Shown piece after piece: positions 7,796-15,714 of a DNA stretch of 64,000 bases. The notes under the pieces were generated by a model. It ran no database searches. It had not been told where the DNA came from and saw nothing but the letters and a program-made list of their open reading frames with translations. Each line of letters starts with the position of its first letter. Within the stretch, counting starts at the first letter, position 1. Position numbers and translations under genes: made by a program. This stretch comes from Flavobacteriales bacterium (GTDB lineage: Bacteria > Bacteroidota > Bacteroidia > CAIKAF01): NCBI GenBank assembly GCA_025055575.1, contig JANWWP010000023.1:1-64000 (forward strand), read 5' to 3'.

Positions 7796-8593
7796 TCAAC
7801 TTCCTTCCAAATTCCACACCACCTCATGGACACACTCGGCCCATTCTTTAGGAAAGGGATAACCCGCCAAGGGGAAAAAGCCACGAAGGCCATTGCTCAT
7901 CATCACGGGCGTTTCCTTGGTCCACCACTCTGCTGGAACCCGGGACTCCCTCACCACGAAAGGCCAATGTTTTTTTAAATCGAGAACAGCGCGCCGCCAG
8001 ACACCCTGAATACCGCCTGATTCCAAGGCGGGCGTCCAAAGTTGGCCATCCCGCACCAGCCAAAGATTGGACTGCAACCCTTCCACCAGGCAGCCTTCGG
8101 CATCTGCAAACAGCACTTCATCCTTTGAAGATTCCGGTAAAGAACGCACATACCTGCCTTCTCCCAACCATTTGTGGTGCGGCCAAGGACCCGTAAGTGG
8201 AACGATCTCCTGCGTTAAGGTGCGGCTTTCGAAAAAAGGCGGGGCTTTGCCCCTGAATTCAAGCATCCAGTGGGCTGCGCTTCCCCGCGGCTTACGGCCA
8301 CTTCCGTATGCCCGCCACAAACTCAGACGTAGGCGGGCATCGTAGGCCGCCTCCGGAACCAATAGCCGGGCAAGGCGTTCCAAATCTTTGACCTCGCAGA
8401 ACATATCCGGCAGCTCCAATCGCAAGAGGACTGCCGATTCCCGGAGGCGCTTTAAATGCCAAGGCCAAAGGGGCAAGCGTCCTCGATGAAGCCTTAGGGT
8501 TTCGAAACAGCCATCCCCATAAAAAAAACCGCGCTCCAAATCACTTAAGGTGACTTCGTGGGCATGCTTGAGCTCCCCATTAAAAATCAACAT
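7796..8593 (-). CDS. Class IV aminotransferase (branched-chain aminotransferase / aminodeoxychorismate lyase type)
   Basis: 265-residue PLP enzyme. The start at ATG 8593 (MLIFNGELKHAHEV) is chosen because it begins exactly where family members begin and gives a seven-base overlap with the gene upstream; a longer frame to 8689 has no family similarity. Motifs: LERGFFYGDGCFETLRL at the N-terminus, the likely PLP lysine in PHHKWLGEGRY, and AEGCLVEGLQSNLWLV followed by GGIQGVWRRA. Class IV members include IlvE, PabC and D-amino acid transaminase, and this sequence is too divergent in the substrate region for me to choose; the small size leans towards PabC-like lyases. Confidence 0.85.
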   Translation of the reverse strand: MLIFNGELKHAHEVTLSDLERGFFYGDGCFETLRLHRGRLPLWPWHLKRLRESAVLLRLELPDMFCEVKDLERLARLLVPEAAYDARLRLSLWRAYGSGRKPRGSAAHWMLEFRGKAPPFFESRTLTQEIVPLTGPWPHHKWLGEGRYVRSLPESSKDEVLFADAEGCLVEGLQSNLWLVRDGQLWTPALESGGIQGVWRRAVLDLKKHWPFVVRESRVPAEWWTKETPVMMSNGLRGFFPLAGYPFPKEWAECVHEVVWNLEGS

Positions 8594-9618
8594 AATTGAT
8601 CCAGAAATTCCTTTACCCGGTGCAAAGGAATGGTTTCCATACACTTGAAATGCCCTTGCGGACAGCGCTGTCGACCGTGTATACCGCAAGGGCGGCAGGC
8701 TAAATTCTCAGACGTTTCAAGAACCACATGCTGGTCGCTCAGCGGACCAAAACCAAATGACGGCACCGTGCTGCCAAAAATGGCACACACACGCGCATTG
8801 ACTGCCGAAGCCAAATGCAAAGGGGCGCTGTCCTGCACAATGCAGAGGGCCGCATCCCGCATTAATGCGGCGCTTTCCAAAAAACTTAAGGCGCCGGCCA
8901 AGTTTAAAACTTCCCGTTTTTTGAGAAAAGAAATCATGTCATGAACAGAATATCTTTCCGAAGCGCTCCCTACAAATACCAAAGTATATTTGGAAGGGAG
9001 GTCAAGAAGCAGGCGCACCCAAAGCCTTTGTGGAAGGCGTTTGGTGAACCAAAGACTCCCCGGAGCGGCCACAATGTAGCTTCTGGGTTGCAAACCATAA
9101 CGAGAGGCGCCTTGATCCGGCAATGGATATACAACGGGTTTGAGAAATCGATCTGCCGGGATGTTCCAAGGTATAGCCACAAGGCTGTTGCAGCGCAGAT
9201 ATTCATGAGCGCCGGAAGGCCAGCCGGTGTGGGAATCAAAATAAGGCGTGCTGAAGCTGAATAAAGAAGCCAAAGGATTTTCCTTATATCCCACCACAAT
9301 AGGGGCGCCCGAACAAAGAGCCAGCAATCCGCTTCGGAAATACCTCTGAAAAGTGAAAGCGGCCGAGAAGCTTTCCCGCCGCAAAGCCGGGATAAGCCGG
9401 AGCCAGGCTGTGGGGGATTTTTTATGCATGACCCACACTTTGCGGATAAAAGGATGCCCTGAGAAAAGACTGTGGCATTCGGGCCGAACCACATAGTGGA
9501 TTTCCGTTTCCGGGAAATAAGTTTTAAGCGTTTCGGCAGCGCCTAAAGAAAGAATGACATCCCCGGCAAAAGCCGTCTGAATCAGAAGGATTTTTTGGGG
9601 GGGAGACGTCTGTTTCAC
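8587..9618 (-). CDS. Glycosyltransferase family 9 (LPS heptosyltransferase-like)
   Basis: 343 residues with the two-domain GT-B layout of ADP-heptose:LPS heptosyltransferases. The start ILLIQTAFAGDVILSLGAAETLKTYFP is the GT9 opening motif; the C-terminal domain has VAAPGSLWFTKRLP, LVFVGSASE and the donor site VQDSAPLHLASAV followed by AIFGSTVPSFGFGP. It closely follows RfaF/WaaF architecture and probably adds a heptose or related sugar to the lipid A core at the cytoplasmic face. It overlaps dapD by four bases upstream and the aminotransferase by seven bases downstream. Confidence 0.9.
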   Translation of the reverse strand: MKQTSPPQKILLIQTAFAGDVILSLGAAETLKTYFPETEIHYVVRPECHSLFSGHPFIRKVWVMHKKSPTAWLRLIPALRRESFSAAFTFQRYFRSGLLALCSGAPIVVGYKENPLASLFSFSTPYFDSHTGWPSGAHEYLRCNSLVAIPWNIPADRFLKPVVYPLPDQGASRYGLQPRSYIVAAPGSLWFTKRLPQRLWVRLLLDLPSKYTLVFVGSASERYSVHDMISFLKKREVLNLAGALSFLESAALMRDAALCIVQDSAPLHLASAVNARVCAIFGSTVPSFGFGPLSDQHVVLETSENLACRPCGIHGRQRCPQGHFKCMETIPLHRVKEFLDQLC

Positions 9619-10433
9619 ACGGCCACTTGGAAGTCCCGTAGGGCCTCGTTGAGCGAGGTTTTCAGATCGGTGCTTTCTTTTCGACGGCCAATAATCAGGG
9701 CACAGGGAACGGCGTATTCTCCAGCTGGAAAAGTCTTGGGGCGCATGCCCGGGATCACCACGGAGCGCGGTGGAACATAACCTCTGTATTCCACAGGTTC
9801 AGGACCTGTCACATCCACAATTGGGGTGCTGGCGGTAATAACAACATTGGCGCCCAGAACAGCCTCCCGGGCAATATGAGACCCTTCCACCACAATACAT
9901 CGGGAACCAATAAAGCAGCCATCCTCCACTACCACCGGCCTGGCTTGCAAGGGTTCCAATACGCCGCCAATGCCCACCCCCCCGCTCAAGTGAACATTTT
10001 TGCCTATTTGGGCGCAACTGCCTACTGTGGCCCAGGTGTCCACCATGGTGCCACTATCCACGTAGGCGCCAATATTTACATAGGAGGGCATTAAAATTAC
10101 GCCTGGGGCCACGTAAGCACCGTGCCGCACCAAGGCATGAGGGACCACGCGTACCCCTAATTCTGCATAACCCGTTTTGAGAGGTATTTTATCATGAAAT
10201 TCCATGGGCCCCACGCTGTAGGTGTGCATTTTACGAACCTGGAAATAGAGGATCACGGCTTTTTTAATCCATTCGTGCATAACCCATTGCCCGTCAGCAT
10301 TTGGGTGTGCCACACGCAATTCTCCCCGGTCCAGATATTCAATCACCGTGTGCACCGCTTGACGGGTTGCTGATTCATGGAGCTGATCCCGATGTTCCCA
10401 GGCCCCCTCCACCACATGTTTCAATTCTTCCAT
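9615..10433 (-). CDS. dapD: 2,3,4,5-tetrahydropyridine-2,6-dicarboxylate N-succinyltransferase
   Basis: 272 residues, full length. It acylates tetrahydrodipicolinate with succinyl-CoA in the diaminopimelate/lysine pathway. An N-terminal helical domain ends at MEFHDKIPLK, then come left-handed beta-helix hexapeptide repeats with the family stretch VRHGAYVAPGVILMPSYVNIGAYVDSG split over two coils, GIGGVLEPLQA and EDGCFIGSRC. The C-terminus has PPRSVVIPGMRPK. It heads an operon with the heptosyltransferase, aminotransferase and mtgA genes, each overlapping or nearly touching, and has its own -7 box only four bases before the ATG. Confidence 0.96.
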   Translation of the reverse strand: MEELKHVVEGAWEHRDQLHESATRQAVHTVIEYLDRGELRVAHPNADGQWVMHEWIKKAVILYFQVRKMHTYSVGPMEFHDKIPLKTGYAELGVRVVPHALVRHGAYVAPGVILMPSYVNIGAYVDSGTMVDTWATVGSCAQIGKNVHLSGGVGIGGVLEPLQARPVVVEDGCFIGSRCIVVEGSHIAREAVLGANVVITASTPIVDVTGPEPVEYRGYVPPRSVVIPGMRPKTFPAGEYAVPCALIIGRRKESTDLKTSLNEALRDFQVAV

Positions 10434-10437
10434 ATTG

Positions 10438-10445
10438 CAAACCTA
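10438..10445 (-). promoter_or_regulatory. -7 box TAGGTTTG at the dapD operon start
   Basis: Exact TAnnTTTG match on the minus strand; four bases separate its last G from the dapD ATG, implying a leaderless or nearly leaderless transcript. No TTTG at a standard -33 distance. Confidence 0.55.
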
Positions 10446-10523
10446 AAGCACAGGTTTCGGAGTTAAGACATCAATTTAGTTTCCTTTTTAGATAAATGTA
10501 AATGGGCTCGCCACATAGGCCAT

Positions 10524-11276
10524 TTACCAGCGCCCGGAAGCCCCTCCTCCTCCGGAAGACCCGCCTCCGCCCAGGAATCCACCTCCAGAAAATCCTCCGC
10601 CCCTGAATCCGCCACCTCCCGTGTACCGATAACCGCCACCTGGCAACCACCAACCCCCGCTTCGGGGCACGTGATGGGAAGAAGACCCAAAGATGGACCC
10701 CACCACAATCAAAAGGAGAATGATTCCAAAAATCAACCAGAAATTCACAGGCTTCAATTTTGGCTCAGCCACATATTCTCCCCGAATAGCCATCAGAATA
10801 GCCTGCACGCCCTGGAGTATCCCGGTATCGTAATTGCCTTCACGAAAAGCTGGCAAAATCTCGTGGTCAATGATCCTTCCGGCCAATGCATCCGGCAGTG
10901 CGCCTTCCAGTCCATAGCCGGTCTCTATCCGCACCTGCCTCTCTTGAACAGCTACCAGCAAAAGCACTCCATTATCTTTTCCTTCCTGCCCCAGACGGTA
11001 CTGTCGGAAGGCTTTGTTTGCATAGGTCTCAATATCAAATCCTTCCAGACTTTGAACTGTGAGTACCATCACCTGATTAGAGGTTGAGTCTTCATGCTGT
11101 TTGAGAAGATTTTCTAAATAATGGAGGGTGGCAGAAGACAATATTCCAGCCGCATCCAACACACGCTGGCCTGAGAAAGCAGGAATATTTTGAGCGGCCG
11201 CAGCCTGAATCCAAGCCCAAATGGCGGCTGCAAAAAGAAAGAATTTAGAAAATCTGGGTGGGAGGCAATATTTCAT
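10524..11276 (-). CDS. TPM-domain membrane protein with Gly-rich tail (YgcG-like)
   Basis: 250 residues: signal peptide (cut near AAAAQN), TPM domain from about residue 30 to 165 with RVLDAAGILS, NQVMVLTVQSLEGFDIE, GVLLLVAVQERQVRIETGYGLEG and the closing IIDHEILPAFREGNYDTGI, then one transmembrane helix (FWLIFGIILLLIVVG) and a low-complexity Gly/Ser tail. TPM domains are thylakoid phosphatase-like folds whose bacterial role is unclear. The domain would lie in the periplasm. It follows a second TPM gene by four bases. The usual partner, a LemA protein, is not next to it. Confidence 0.9.
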   Translation of the reverse strand: MKYCLPPRFSKFFLFAAAIWAWIQAAAAQNIPAFSGQRVLDAAGILSSATLHYLENLLKQHEDSTSNQVMVLTVQSLEGFDIETYANKAFRQYRLGQEGKDNGVLLLVAVQERQVRIETGYGLEGALPDALAGRIIDHEILPAFREGNYDTGILQGVQAILMAIRGEYVAEPKLKPVNFWLIFGIILLLIVVGSIFGSSSHHVPRSGGWWLPGGGYRYTGGGGFRGGGFSGGGFLGGGGSSGGGGASGRW

Positions 11277-11280
11277 TTTT

Positions 11281-11937
11281 CTATCGGATATCAGGGGCGT
11301 TGCTCAATTCTCCCATGGGTTGTGGGCCCGGAGGAAATCCGTTTTCGGCGATGAATGAGGCCATGTTCAAAAGCATTTCCTCTACAATGCTCGGAGAAAG
11401 GCTGCGGCGCATTTTGAGGCAGGCTTCTTCCTCGAAAGTTTGAATGCGGTTTTCGTTCAAAATCTCAGCCAAGCCCTTATCCACCAAGATGTCCACCCGC
11501 TTTTCCATTTCAGAAATAAACACAAGCACTGTGCGCCTGTGGGTAGTATTAAATAATCCGGCTTCCGTAAAGACGGCCAGAGCCGCCTCGCGCACTTTTT
11601 TCAAGATCGTGGTACGGGGCACAAACTTCAAGCGTAAACTCGGAAGAGCCCAAAACAACAAAAAACCCAAGACCCCCGAAATCAAAAGCAAAATGGCCCG
11701 TCTCTCGGCGCTATACATAGCGTGCCATTGTCCGCCCACATCCAAAAGATCCAGTATAGAAACCAGCAATAAGCCAAGCCCTTGAAACAGAAAAATGCCG
11801 GCGGACAAAGCGCCGTAATAAGTGTCGGAAGCTTTAGCCAAAACCACTGAAAATTCGGCAGAGCACCTCGACTCAGCGTCTTCAATAATCCGTTCTAATT
11901 CCAGGCGCCATGTATCTGGGGATCCCCTTTCACGCAT
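11281..11937 (-). CDS. TPM-domain protein with two central membrane helices
   Basis: 218 residues. It differs from its neighbour in having no signal peptide; instead two hydrophobic segments (SAGIFLFQGLGLLLVSILDLL and ILLLISGVLGFLLFWAL, each read as separate helices) interrupt the N-terminal third. The C-terminal half matches the second TPM subtype: REAALAVFTEAGLFNT, RRTVLVFISEMEKRVDILVDKG. It is encoded immediately upstream of the YgcG-like gene, a pairing common in bacteria. A hairpin with a U-tract lies 39 bp before its ATG on the same strand, so expression may be controlled by attenuation. Confidence 0.85.
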   Translation of the reverse strand: MRERGSPDTWRLELERIIEDAESRCSAEFSVVLAKASDTYYGALSAGIFLFQGLGLLLVSILDLLDVGGQWHAMYSAERRAILLLISGVLGFLLFWALPSLRLKFVPRTTILKKVREAALAVFTEAGLFNTTHRRTVLVFISEMEKRVDILVDKGLAEILNENRIQTFEEEACLKMRRSLSPSIVEEMLLNMASFIAENGFPPGPQPMGELSNAPDIR

Positions 11938-11959
11938 GCATCCAAGCTTAAGAATGGGT

Positions 11960-12140
11960 AAAAGTAAAAAGAAAAAGCCGGCCCGGGAGCCGGCTTAGCA
12001 ATCCTGAACAAAAGTTTTCCAGGAGACAGAACCGTTTATTTAGACACATAAAAGAAAAATAGTTGCCTGAAAGCCCCGATTTTCTGGATGGAATTTAAAC
12101 GGTTTTTTAAGTAGGCTTAAAAAGCCCCAAAGCAACTTTA
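11960..12140 (-). ncRNA. Possible structured leader or small RNA with intrinsic terminator upstream of the TPM operon
   Basis: Between the divergent TPM and sigma genes, the minus strand carries a perfect 7-bp GC-rich hairpin (AGCCGGC / GCCGGCT, 11976-11982 with 11989-11995) followed by a U-rich tract, so it would stop leftward transcription although no gene lies upstream on that strand. Further up are a perfect 9-bp inverted repeat (12030-12038 with 12096-12104) and a short GTTGC/GCAAC pair (12061-12066 with 12132-12137) that interleaves with it. This is the layout of an attenuated leader or a small RNA. No known riboswitch family was recognised, and no clear promoter was found for it. Confidence 0.35.
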
Positions 12141-12142
12141 CA

Positions 12143-12150
12143 TAATTTTG
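12143..12150 (+). promoter_or_regulatory. -7 box TAATTTTG before the ECF sigma gene
   Basis: Exact TAnnTTTG match, 21 bases before the ATG at 12172. The -33 region has no clear TTTG. It lies inside the structured divergent region described for 11960-12140. Confidence 0.5.
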
Positions 12151-12171
12151 ACGTCTATCCATAGCCAATAA

Positions 12172-12753
12172 ATGACTGAGAGGGAATTGGTGCAAAAATG
12201 TGTGTCTGGAAACAGCGAGGCTCAAAAGTATTTATTTACCAGGTATGCAGGAAAACTTTCTGCCATTTGCAGGCGATATGCCGCCGATGAAGACGAAGCC
12301 CGCGACTTTTTTCAGGAAGGCATGATCAAAATTTACACGCATTTATCCGGATTTAAATTCCAATCCTCTCTTGAAACCTGGATGACCCGGATCATGATCA
12401 ACACAGCCATCACAGCCATCCGGCGCCGAAAGCATATCTGGGAGTCCATGGATGCCCACGATGGATACTTGCATAATGTGGTTTCTTCTGGCTCCGAAGA
12501 ATCGGATGACGAAATGTTTGACAACAATCCTTCGGTTTATGAATCCCTGGATCCGGCGCGGGTCATTGAAATTTTCAATGAATTGCCGCCAGGCTACCGA
12601 GCCGTGCTCAACATGTACGTCATAGAAAAAATGTCGCACAAGGAAATTGCCCAAGTTTTGGGAATTTCCGAAAACACTTCAAAAACTCAACTTCTAAAAG
12701 CCCGGAAAAAAATTCGAGAACTCGTTCAAAAACACTATTCTATAAATTTATGA
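12172..12753 (+). CDS. ECF-type RNA polymerase sigma factor
   Basis: 193 residues with sigma region 2 (YLFTRYAGKLSAICRRYAAD ... RDFFQEGMIKIYTHLSGF ... LETWMTRIMINTAITAIRR) and region 4 (IEIFNELPPGYRAVLNMYVIEKMSHKEIAQVLGISENTSKTQLLKARKK, read in pieces). The linker between them is acidic (SGSEESDDEMFDN). It lacks regions 1 and 3, as ECF factors do. Its stop overlaps the start of the next gene (ATGA), which encodes a single-pass membrane protein, the usual position of an anti-sigma factor. The target regulon is unknown. Confidence 0.95.
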   Translation: MTERELVQKCVSGNSEAQKYLFTRYAGKLSAICRRYAADEDEARDFFQEGMIKIYTHLSGFKFQSSLETWMTRIMINTAITAIRRRKHIWESMDAHDGYLHNVVSSGSEESDDEMFDNNPSVYESLDPARVIEIFNELPPGYRAVLNMYVIEKMSHKEIAQVLGISENTSKTQLLKARKKIRELVQKHYSINL

Positions 12754-13697
12754 TTTTCACTGAAGAAAAGGATCCCGTATTCCAGTTAGTCCAAAAGCGG
12801 GCCGTTTTGGCTGATTGCGGACCCCTTATGGAATGGGATGCATTTTATTCGAAGAATGTACACCACCTTCCGGGCCAGAAAGGCGCTTCGGCATTCGTAG
12901 CCAACCTAATCATTGCTCTTGTGGCTGCTACGAATTTGGTCTTAATTGCATTGGGCAGTGCGCTTTTTTTAAGTCCTTCCCATCCTGAAAAAAAGTCGTC
13001 CTATCAAAGCGTGAATAGCGTATCTTCCTTCATCGCCCAACTTCAAAAACCCTATGGGACTCCGGAGCTTTCTTCGAAAGACTTGGGCCTTAATCCAGAG
13101 ACGACGTTCCCAAAGCCGGAGCAAAAATCCAGATCATTCAGGGAAGCCTCTAAAACGGCAAAAAGTAAAATCACATTAGATACCGATGTAATTTCTGAAA
13201 AAATCAGTGCGTATTTTGACCAACTTCGGGGAGAAAATCCATCTTCGGCCGCCGAGAATTATTTAAAAACTCTGCTTAGGGTCAAGGATTCGTTGGATAG
13301 AAAATATCAGCAGCAAATCAATGAACATCTTGCCATTGATTTCGGGATTATTCATAATAAAGGGCATCATTACGCAGAATATCTGGAACCGGATGATTTC
13401 ATCAAAGCCTCCAAAGAAAAAAATGCTGTGGTTGTAGATTTGAGATCGGTTCAAGCCTATGAGAAGAACCACCTCCGCCAGGCCTTGAGCGTAGAATTCA
13501 ATCTTCAGAATCTTGAAATTTTTAGTCAGGAAATTTCCCGTAGTAAAGCCGTTTTTGTGTACGGCGATAACATGCAGGAATGCGAATCGGCCAAAGCTTA
13601 TCTTTGGAAGAAAGGCTTCCCCACGGTGTACATTTTAAATCAGCCTTTTAATCCTTCCCTATTTAAGAAAACAGAACTCGCAACATCTGGGCACTGA
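12750..13697 (+). CDS. Single-pass membrane protein with degenerate rhodanese-like domain; candidate anti-sigma factor
   Basis: 315 residues: about 48 cytoplasmic residues, a transmembrane helix at about 50-72 (ANLIIALVAATNLVLIALGS), a polar linker, a helical section, and a rhodanese-like domain at about 205-300. In that domain AVVVDLRSVQAYEKNHLRQA matches the first half of the fold and AKAYLWKKGFPTVYIL the last. The active-site loop, normally starting VYC, reads VFVYGDNMQE near residue 270, so the sulfur-carrying Cys is missing and no sulfurtransferase activity is expected. The four-base overlap with the ECF sigma gene suggests a sigma partner. The N-terminus shows no recognisable zinc-binding anti-sigma domain, so this role is inference. 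Confidence 0.6.
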   Translation: MIFTEEKDPVFQLVQKRAVLADCGPLMEWDAFYSKNVHHLPGQKGASAFVANLIIALVAATNLVLIALGSALFLSPSHPEKKSSYQSVNSVSSFIAQLQKPYGTPELSSKDLGLNPETTFPKPEQKSRSFREASKTAKSKITLDTDVISEKISAYFDQLRGENPSSAAENYLKTLLRVKDSLDRKYQQQINEHLAIDFGIIHNKGHHYAEYLEPDDFIKASKEKNAVVVDLRSVQAYEKNHLRQALSVEFNLQNLEIFSQEISRSKAVFVYGDNMQECESAKAYLWKKGFPTVYILNQPFNPSLFKKTELATSGH

Positions 13698-13749
13698 AAT
13701 TCGTTTATTTTGCATCTAACCCTTTAATTTTATCACATTGGGTAAAATC

Positions 13750-14079
13750 ATGGGCGGATCTATCAAAGATCCGATTGATCAGGAGCTAAAGGATAAACCG
13801 TATGTCCTGGTGGAATTCTATGCCAAATGGTGTATGCCTTGCAAGGTGCTGGAAGAGGTGCTTCGGGGCATCTCAAAAACCATGAAGGGCATCAGCCTAC
13901 TGACAATTGATGTAGATAAACATCCTGAACTTTCCAGCCGTTACCACGTAGAAGGCCTACCTTCTCTGATGCTGATTGCACGGGACGGAGTGCTGTGGCG
14001 GCGCAGCGGTCTTTTGCCTGAAAAATACATCCTCACCGAGTTGGAAAAAGTGGTGCCGGAGGAATTACGGAAAAATTAA
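13750..14079 (+). CDS. Thioredoxin-like protein
   Basis: 109 residues from ATG 13750 (an in-frame TTG at 13738 would add four residues). The complete thioredoxin fold has the redox motif WCMPC at residues 27-31 and the cis-proline loop VEGLPSLMLI. There is no signal peptide, so it acts in the cytoplasm as a disulfide reductase. The CMPC dipeptide differs from the usual CGPC. It lies 52 bp after the rhodanese-like membrane protein on the same strand; a near -7 box (TATTTTG, one base short of the consensus) lies between them. Its last 47 bp overlap the end of the convergent deacetylase gene. Confidence 0.92.
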   Translation: MGGSIKDPIDQELKDKPYVLVEFYAKWCMPCKVLEEVLRGISKTMKGISLLTIDVDKHPELSSRYHVEGLPSLMLIARDGVLWRRSGLLPEKYILTELEKVVPEELRKN

Positions 14080-14668
14080 AGCCCCGGTTCCTTAAAGTAT
14101 CCACGATAAATGGTAATATTTTTTCGGTTTTTTTTAAGGCCCAAGGTGTGTCATGCCAAACCATAATAGAGCCCTCTCTTGCTTGGTGAAGGCAGGCTGC
14201 CATAAGCGATTTCTCAGAAATTTTTTTGTGATAATCCTGCACAAGGATATCCCATAAAATCACGCGAAGACCCAGGCGCCTTAGCCCGTATGAAGCGCCT
14301 GGAAGCATACGTCCATACGGCGGGCGAAACCAGCGTGAATTGGTGGCATGCGCCCCCTTCAAAGCATTTTCTTTAAACTTGCGCAAGGAAATCCGCCAAC
14401 CATCAAGATGAGACCAACCATGGTTGGCCACTGTATGCCCATTCTTTAAGATCTGGTCTATCAGATCCGGATAATTCATGGCATTTTCTCCTAAACAAAA
14501 AAATGTGGCCTTCACGTCCAAACCTTTTAATAAATTCAACAAGACAGGGGTGGATTCGGGATGGGGTCCATCATCCCAGGTCATGAAAACCACCGGACCA
14601 CTGTCCGGCCAGCGCCACTCAAAAGGTCCATACATTCGCCACAGACAAGGGTAACGACCGGCCGGCAC
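14033..14668 (-). CDS. Polysaccharide deacetylase (NodB-type carbohydrate esterase 4)
   Basis: 211 residues. NodB motifs: MTWDDGPHPESTPVLL (the usual TFDDGP reads TWDDGP), ATFFCLGENA, NHGWSHLDGW (metal-binding His pair), WFRPPYGRML, and IMVWHDTPWA near the end. It removes acetyl groups from GlcNAc-type sugars of peptidoglycan or a surface glycan; no signal peptide is seen, as in several short Bacteroidota members. The start is GTG at 14668; the upstream polyprenyl synthase gene stops in the same frame nine bases earlier, so no longer start exists. Its 3' end overlaps the thioredoxin gene by 47 bp on the other strand. Confidence 0.9.
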   Translation of the reverse strand: MPAGRYPCLWRMYGPFEWRWPDSGPVVFMTWDDGPHPESTPVLLNLLKGLDVKATFFCLGENAMNYPDLIDQILKNGHTVANHGWSHLDGWRISLRKFKENALKGAHATNSRWFRPPYGRMLPGASYGLRRLGLRVILWDILVQDYHKKISEKSLMAACLHQAREGSIMVWHDTPWALKKTEKILPFIVDTLRNRGFNFSVIPPAPLFPTR

Positions 14669-14677
14669 GGCAGACTT

Positions 14678-15667
14678 TTAAAAATCTCTGTAAAGAATAA
14701 ATAAAAGCAGTTTTCTAAGACCCTCGGTATAAGGATTGGGAAGAAAGGAATTGAGAACCTCCTGGGCTTCGGTTTTAAAACCTTCCATTTTCTTTTGGGC
14801 ATAATCCAGACCTCCGCTCTCACGGACAAAATCAAGAACATAACGTATTTTTTCGGGTTGGCGGTTGTTGTTTTTCACCAGCCCAATCACCTTACGACGT
14901 TCCGCATGGCTGGCCCGTTGCAGTGCAAAAATGAGCGGAAGCGTCATTTTTTTCTCTTTCAGGTCGTTGCCAGAGGGTTTGCCGGTTTTTTTATTTTGGG
15001 TATCAAAATCAAGGAGATCGTCCCTGATCTGGAATGCCATACCTGCTTTTTCGCCAAATAGGCGGAGCTTTTCCACAATATCGGCATCCTGAGTGAAGGA
15101 CGAAGCGCCGCAGGCACAACAAGCGGCCATCAGAGAAGCTGTTTTGCGACGTATAATCTCGTAATACACCTCCTCCGTGATATCCAGCCTCCGGGCTTTT
15201 TCCAATTGAAGCAATTCGCCCTCGGCCATTTCTTTTACAGAATGCGCGGTGATGCGCAACAAATCGAAATGATCGCTGTCCAGGGCCACTGTGAGGCCAC
15301 GAGCCAGTAAAAAGTCCCCGGCAAGGACGGCAATTTTATTTTTCCAAAGCGCATTGATGGAGAAAAATCCACGGCGCTTTAGGGAATCGTCCACCACATC
15401 GTCATGCACCAGGGTGGCGGTGTGCAAAAGTTCCACCATGGCTGCCGCCGTGCGTGTTTTATCCGTAATGCCCCCGGCAGCTCCGGCGGATAAATACACC
15501 ATCAGGGGCCGCAGTTGCTTCCCCTTGTGGCGGATGATGTAGCGCATAATGAGGTCCAGAAGACTGACCCGAGTTTTCAGAACTTCCCGGAAATAGCGGT
15601 CAAAATCGGCCAGATCGTCCTTGACAATGGCTTGAATCTCAGATAAAGAGGGCGCAGGAATAGACAT
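14678..15667 (-). CDS. Polyprenyl diphosphate synthase (octaprenyl-type)
   Basis: 329-residue trans-prenyltransferase that extends FPP/GPP with isopentenyl diphosphate, giving the side chain of menaquinone or ubiquinone. Both aspartate-rich motifs are present: LVHDDVVDDS (first) and IRDDLLDFD (second). The RHKGKQLRPLMVYLSAG stretch and the helix GEKAGMAFQ before the second motif are as in IspB/HepT. It is full length. It lies 47 bp after kbl and 9 bp before the deacetylase gene on the same strand, probably one transcript. The chain length cannot be read reliably from the sequence. Confidence 0.93.
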   Translation of the reverse strand: MSIPAPSLSEIQAIVKDDLADFDRYFREVLKTRVSLLDLIMRYIIRHKGKQLRPLMVYLSAGAAGGITDKTRTAAAMVELLHTATLVHDDVVDDSLKRRGFFSINALWKNKIAVLAGDFLLARGLTVALDSDHFDLLRITAHSVKEMAEGELLQLEKARRLDITEEVYYEIIRRKTASLMAACCACGASSFTQDADIVEKLRLFGEKAGMAFQIRDDLLDFDTQNKKTGKPSGNDLKEKKMTLPLIFALQRASHAERRKVIGLVKNNNRQPEKIRYVLDFVRESGGLDYAQKKMEGFKTEAQEVLNSFLPNPYTEGLRKLLLFILYRDF

Positions 15668-15714
15668 TTATGGTTAAAAAAACAATCTGGGGAAGCGGGT
15701 GTTTAGGAGGCCCA

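Noticed and set aside
11960..12170. 6S RNA, tmRNA, SRP RNA or RNase P RNA in the TPM/sigma gap
   Set aside because: No T-psi-C arm, SRP signature loop or RNase P core motif could be found and the space is too short for tmRNA or RNase P.
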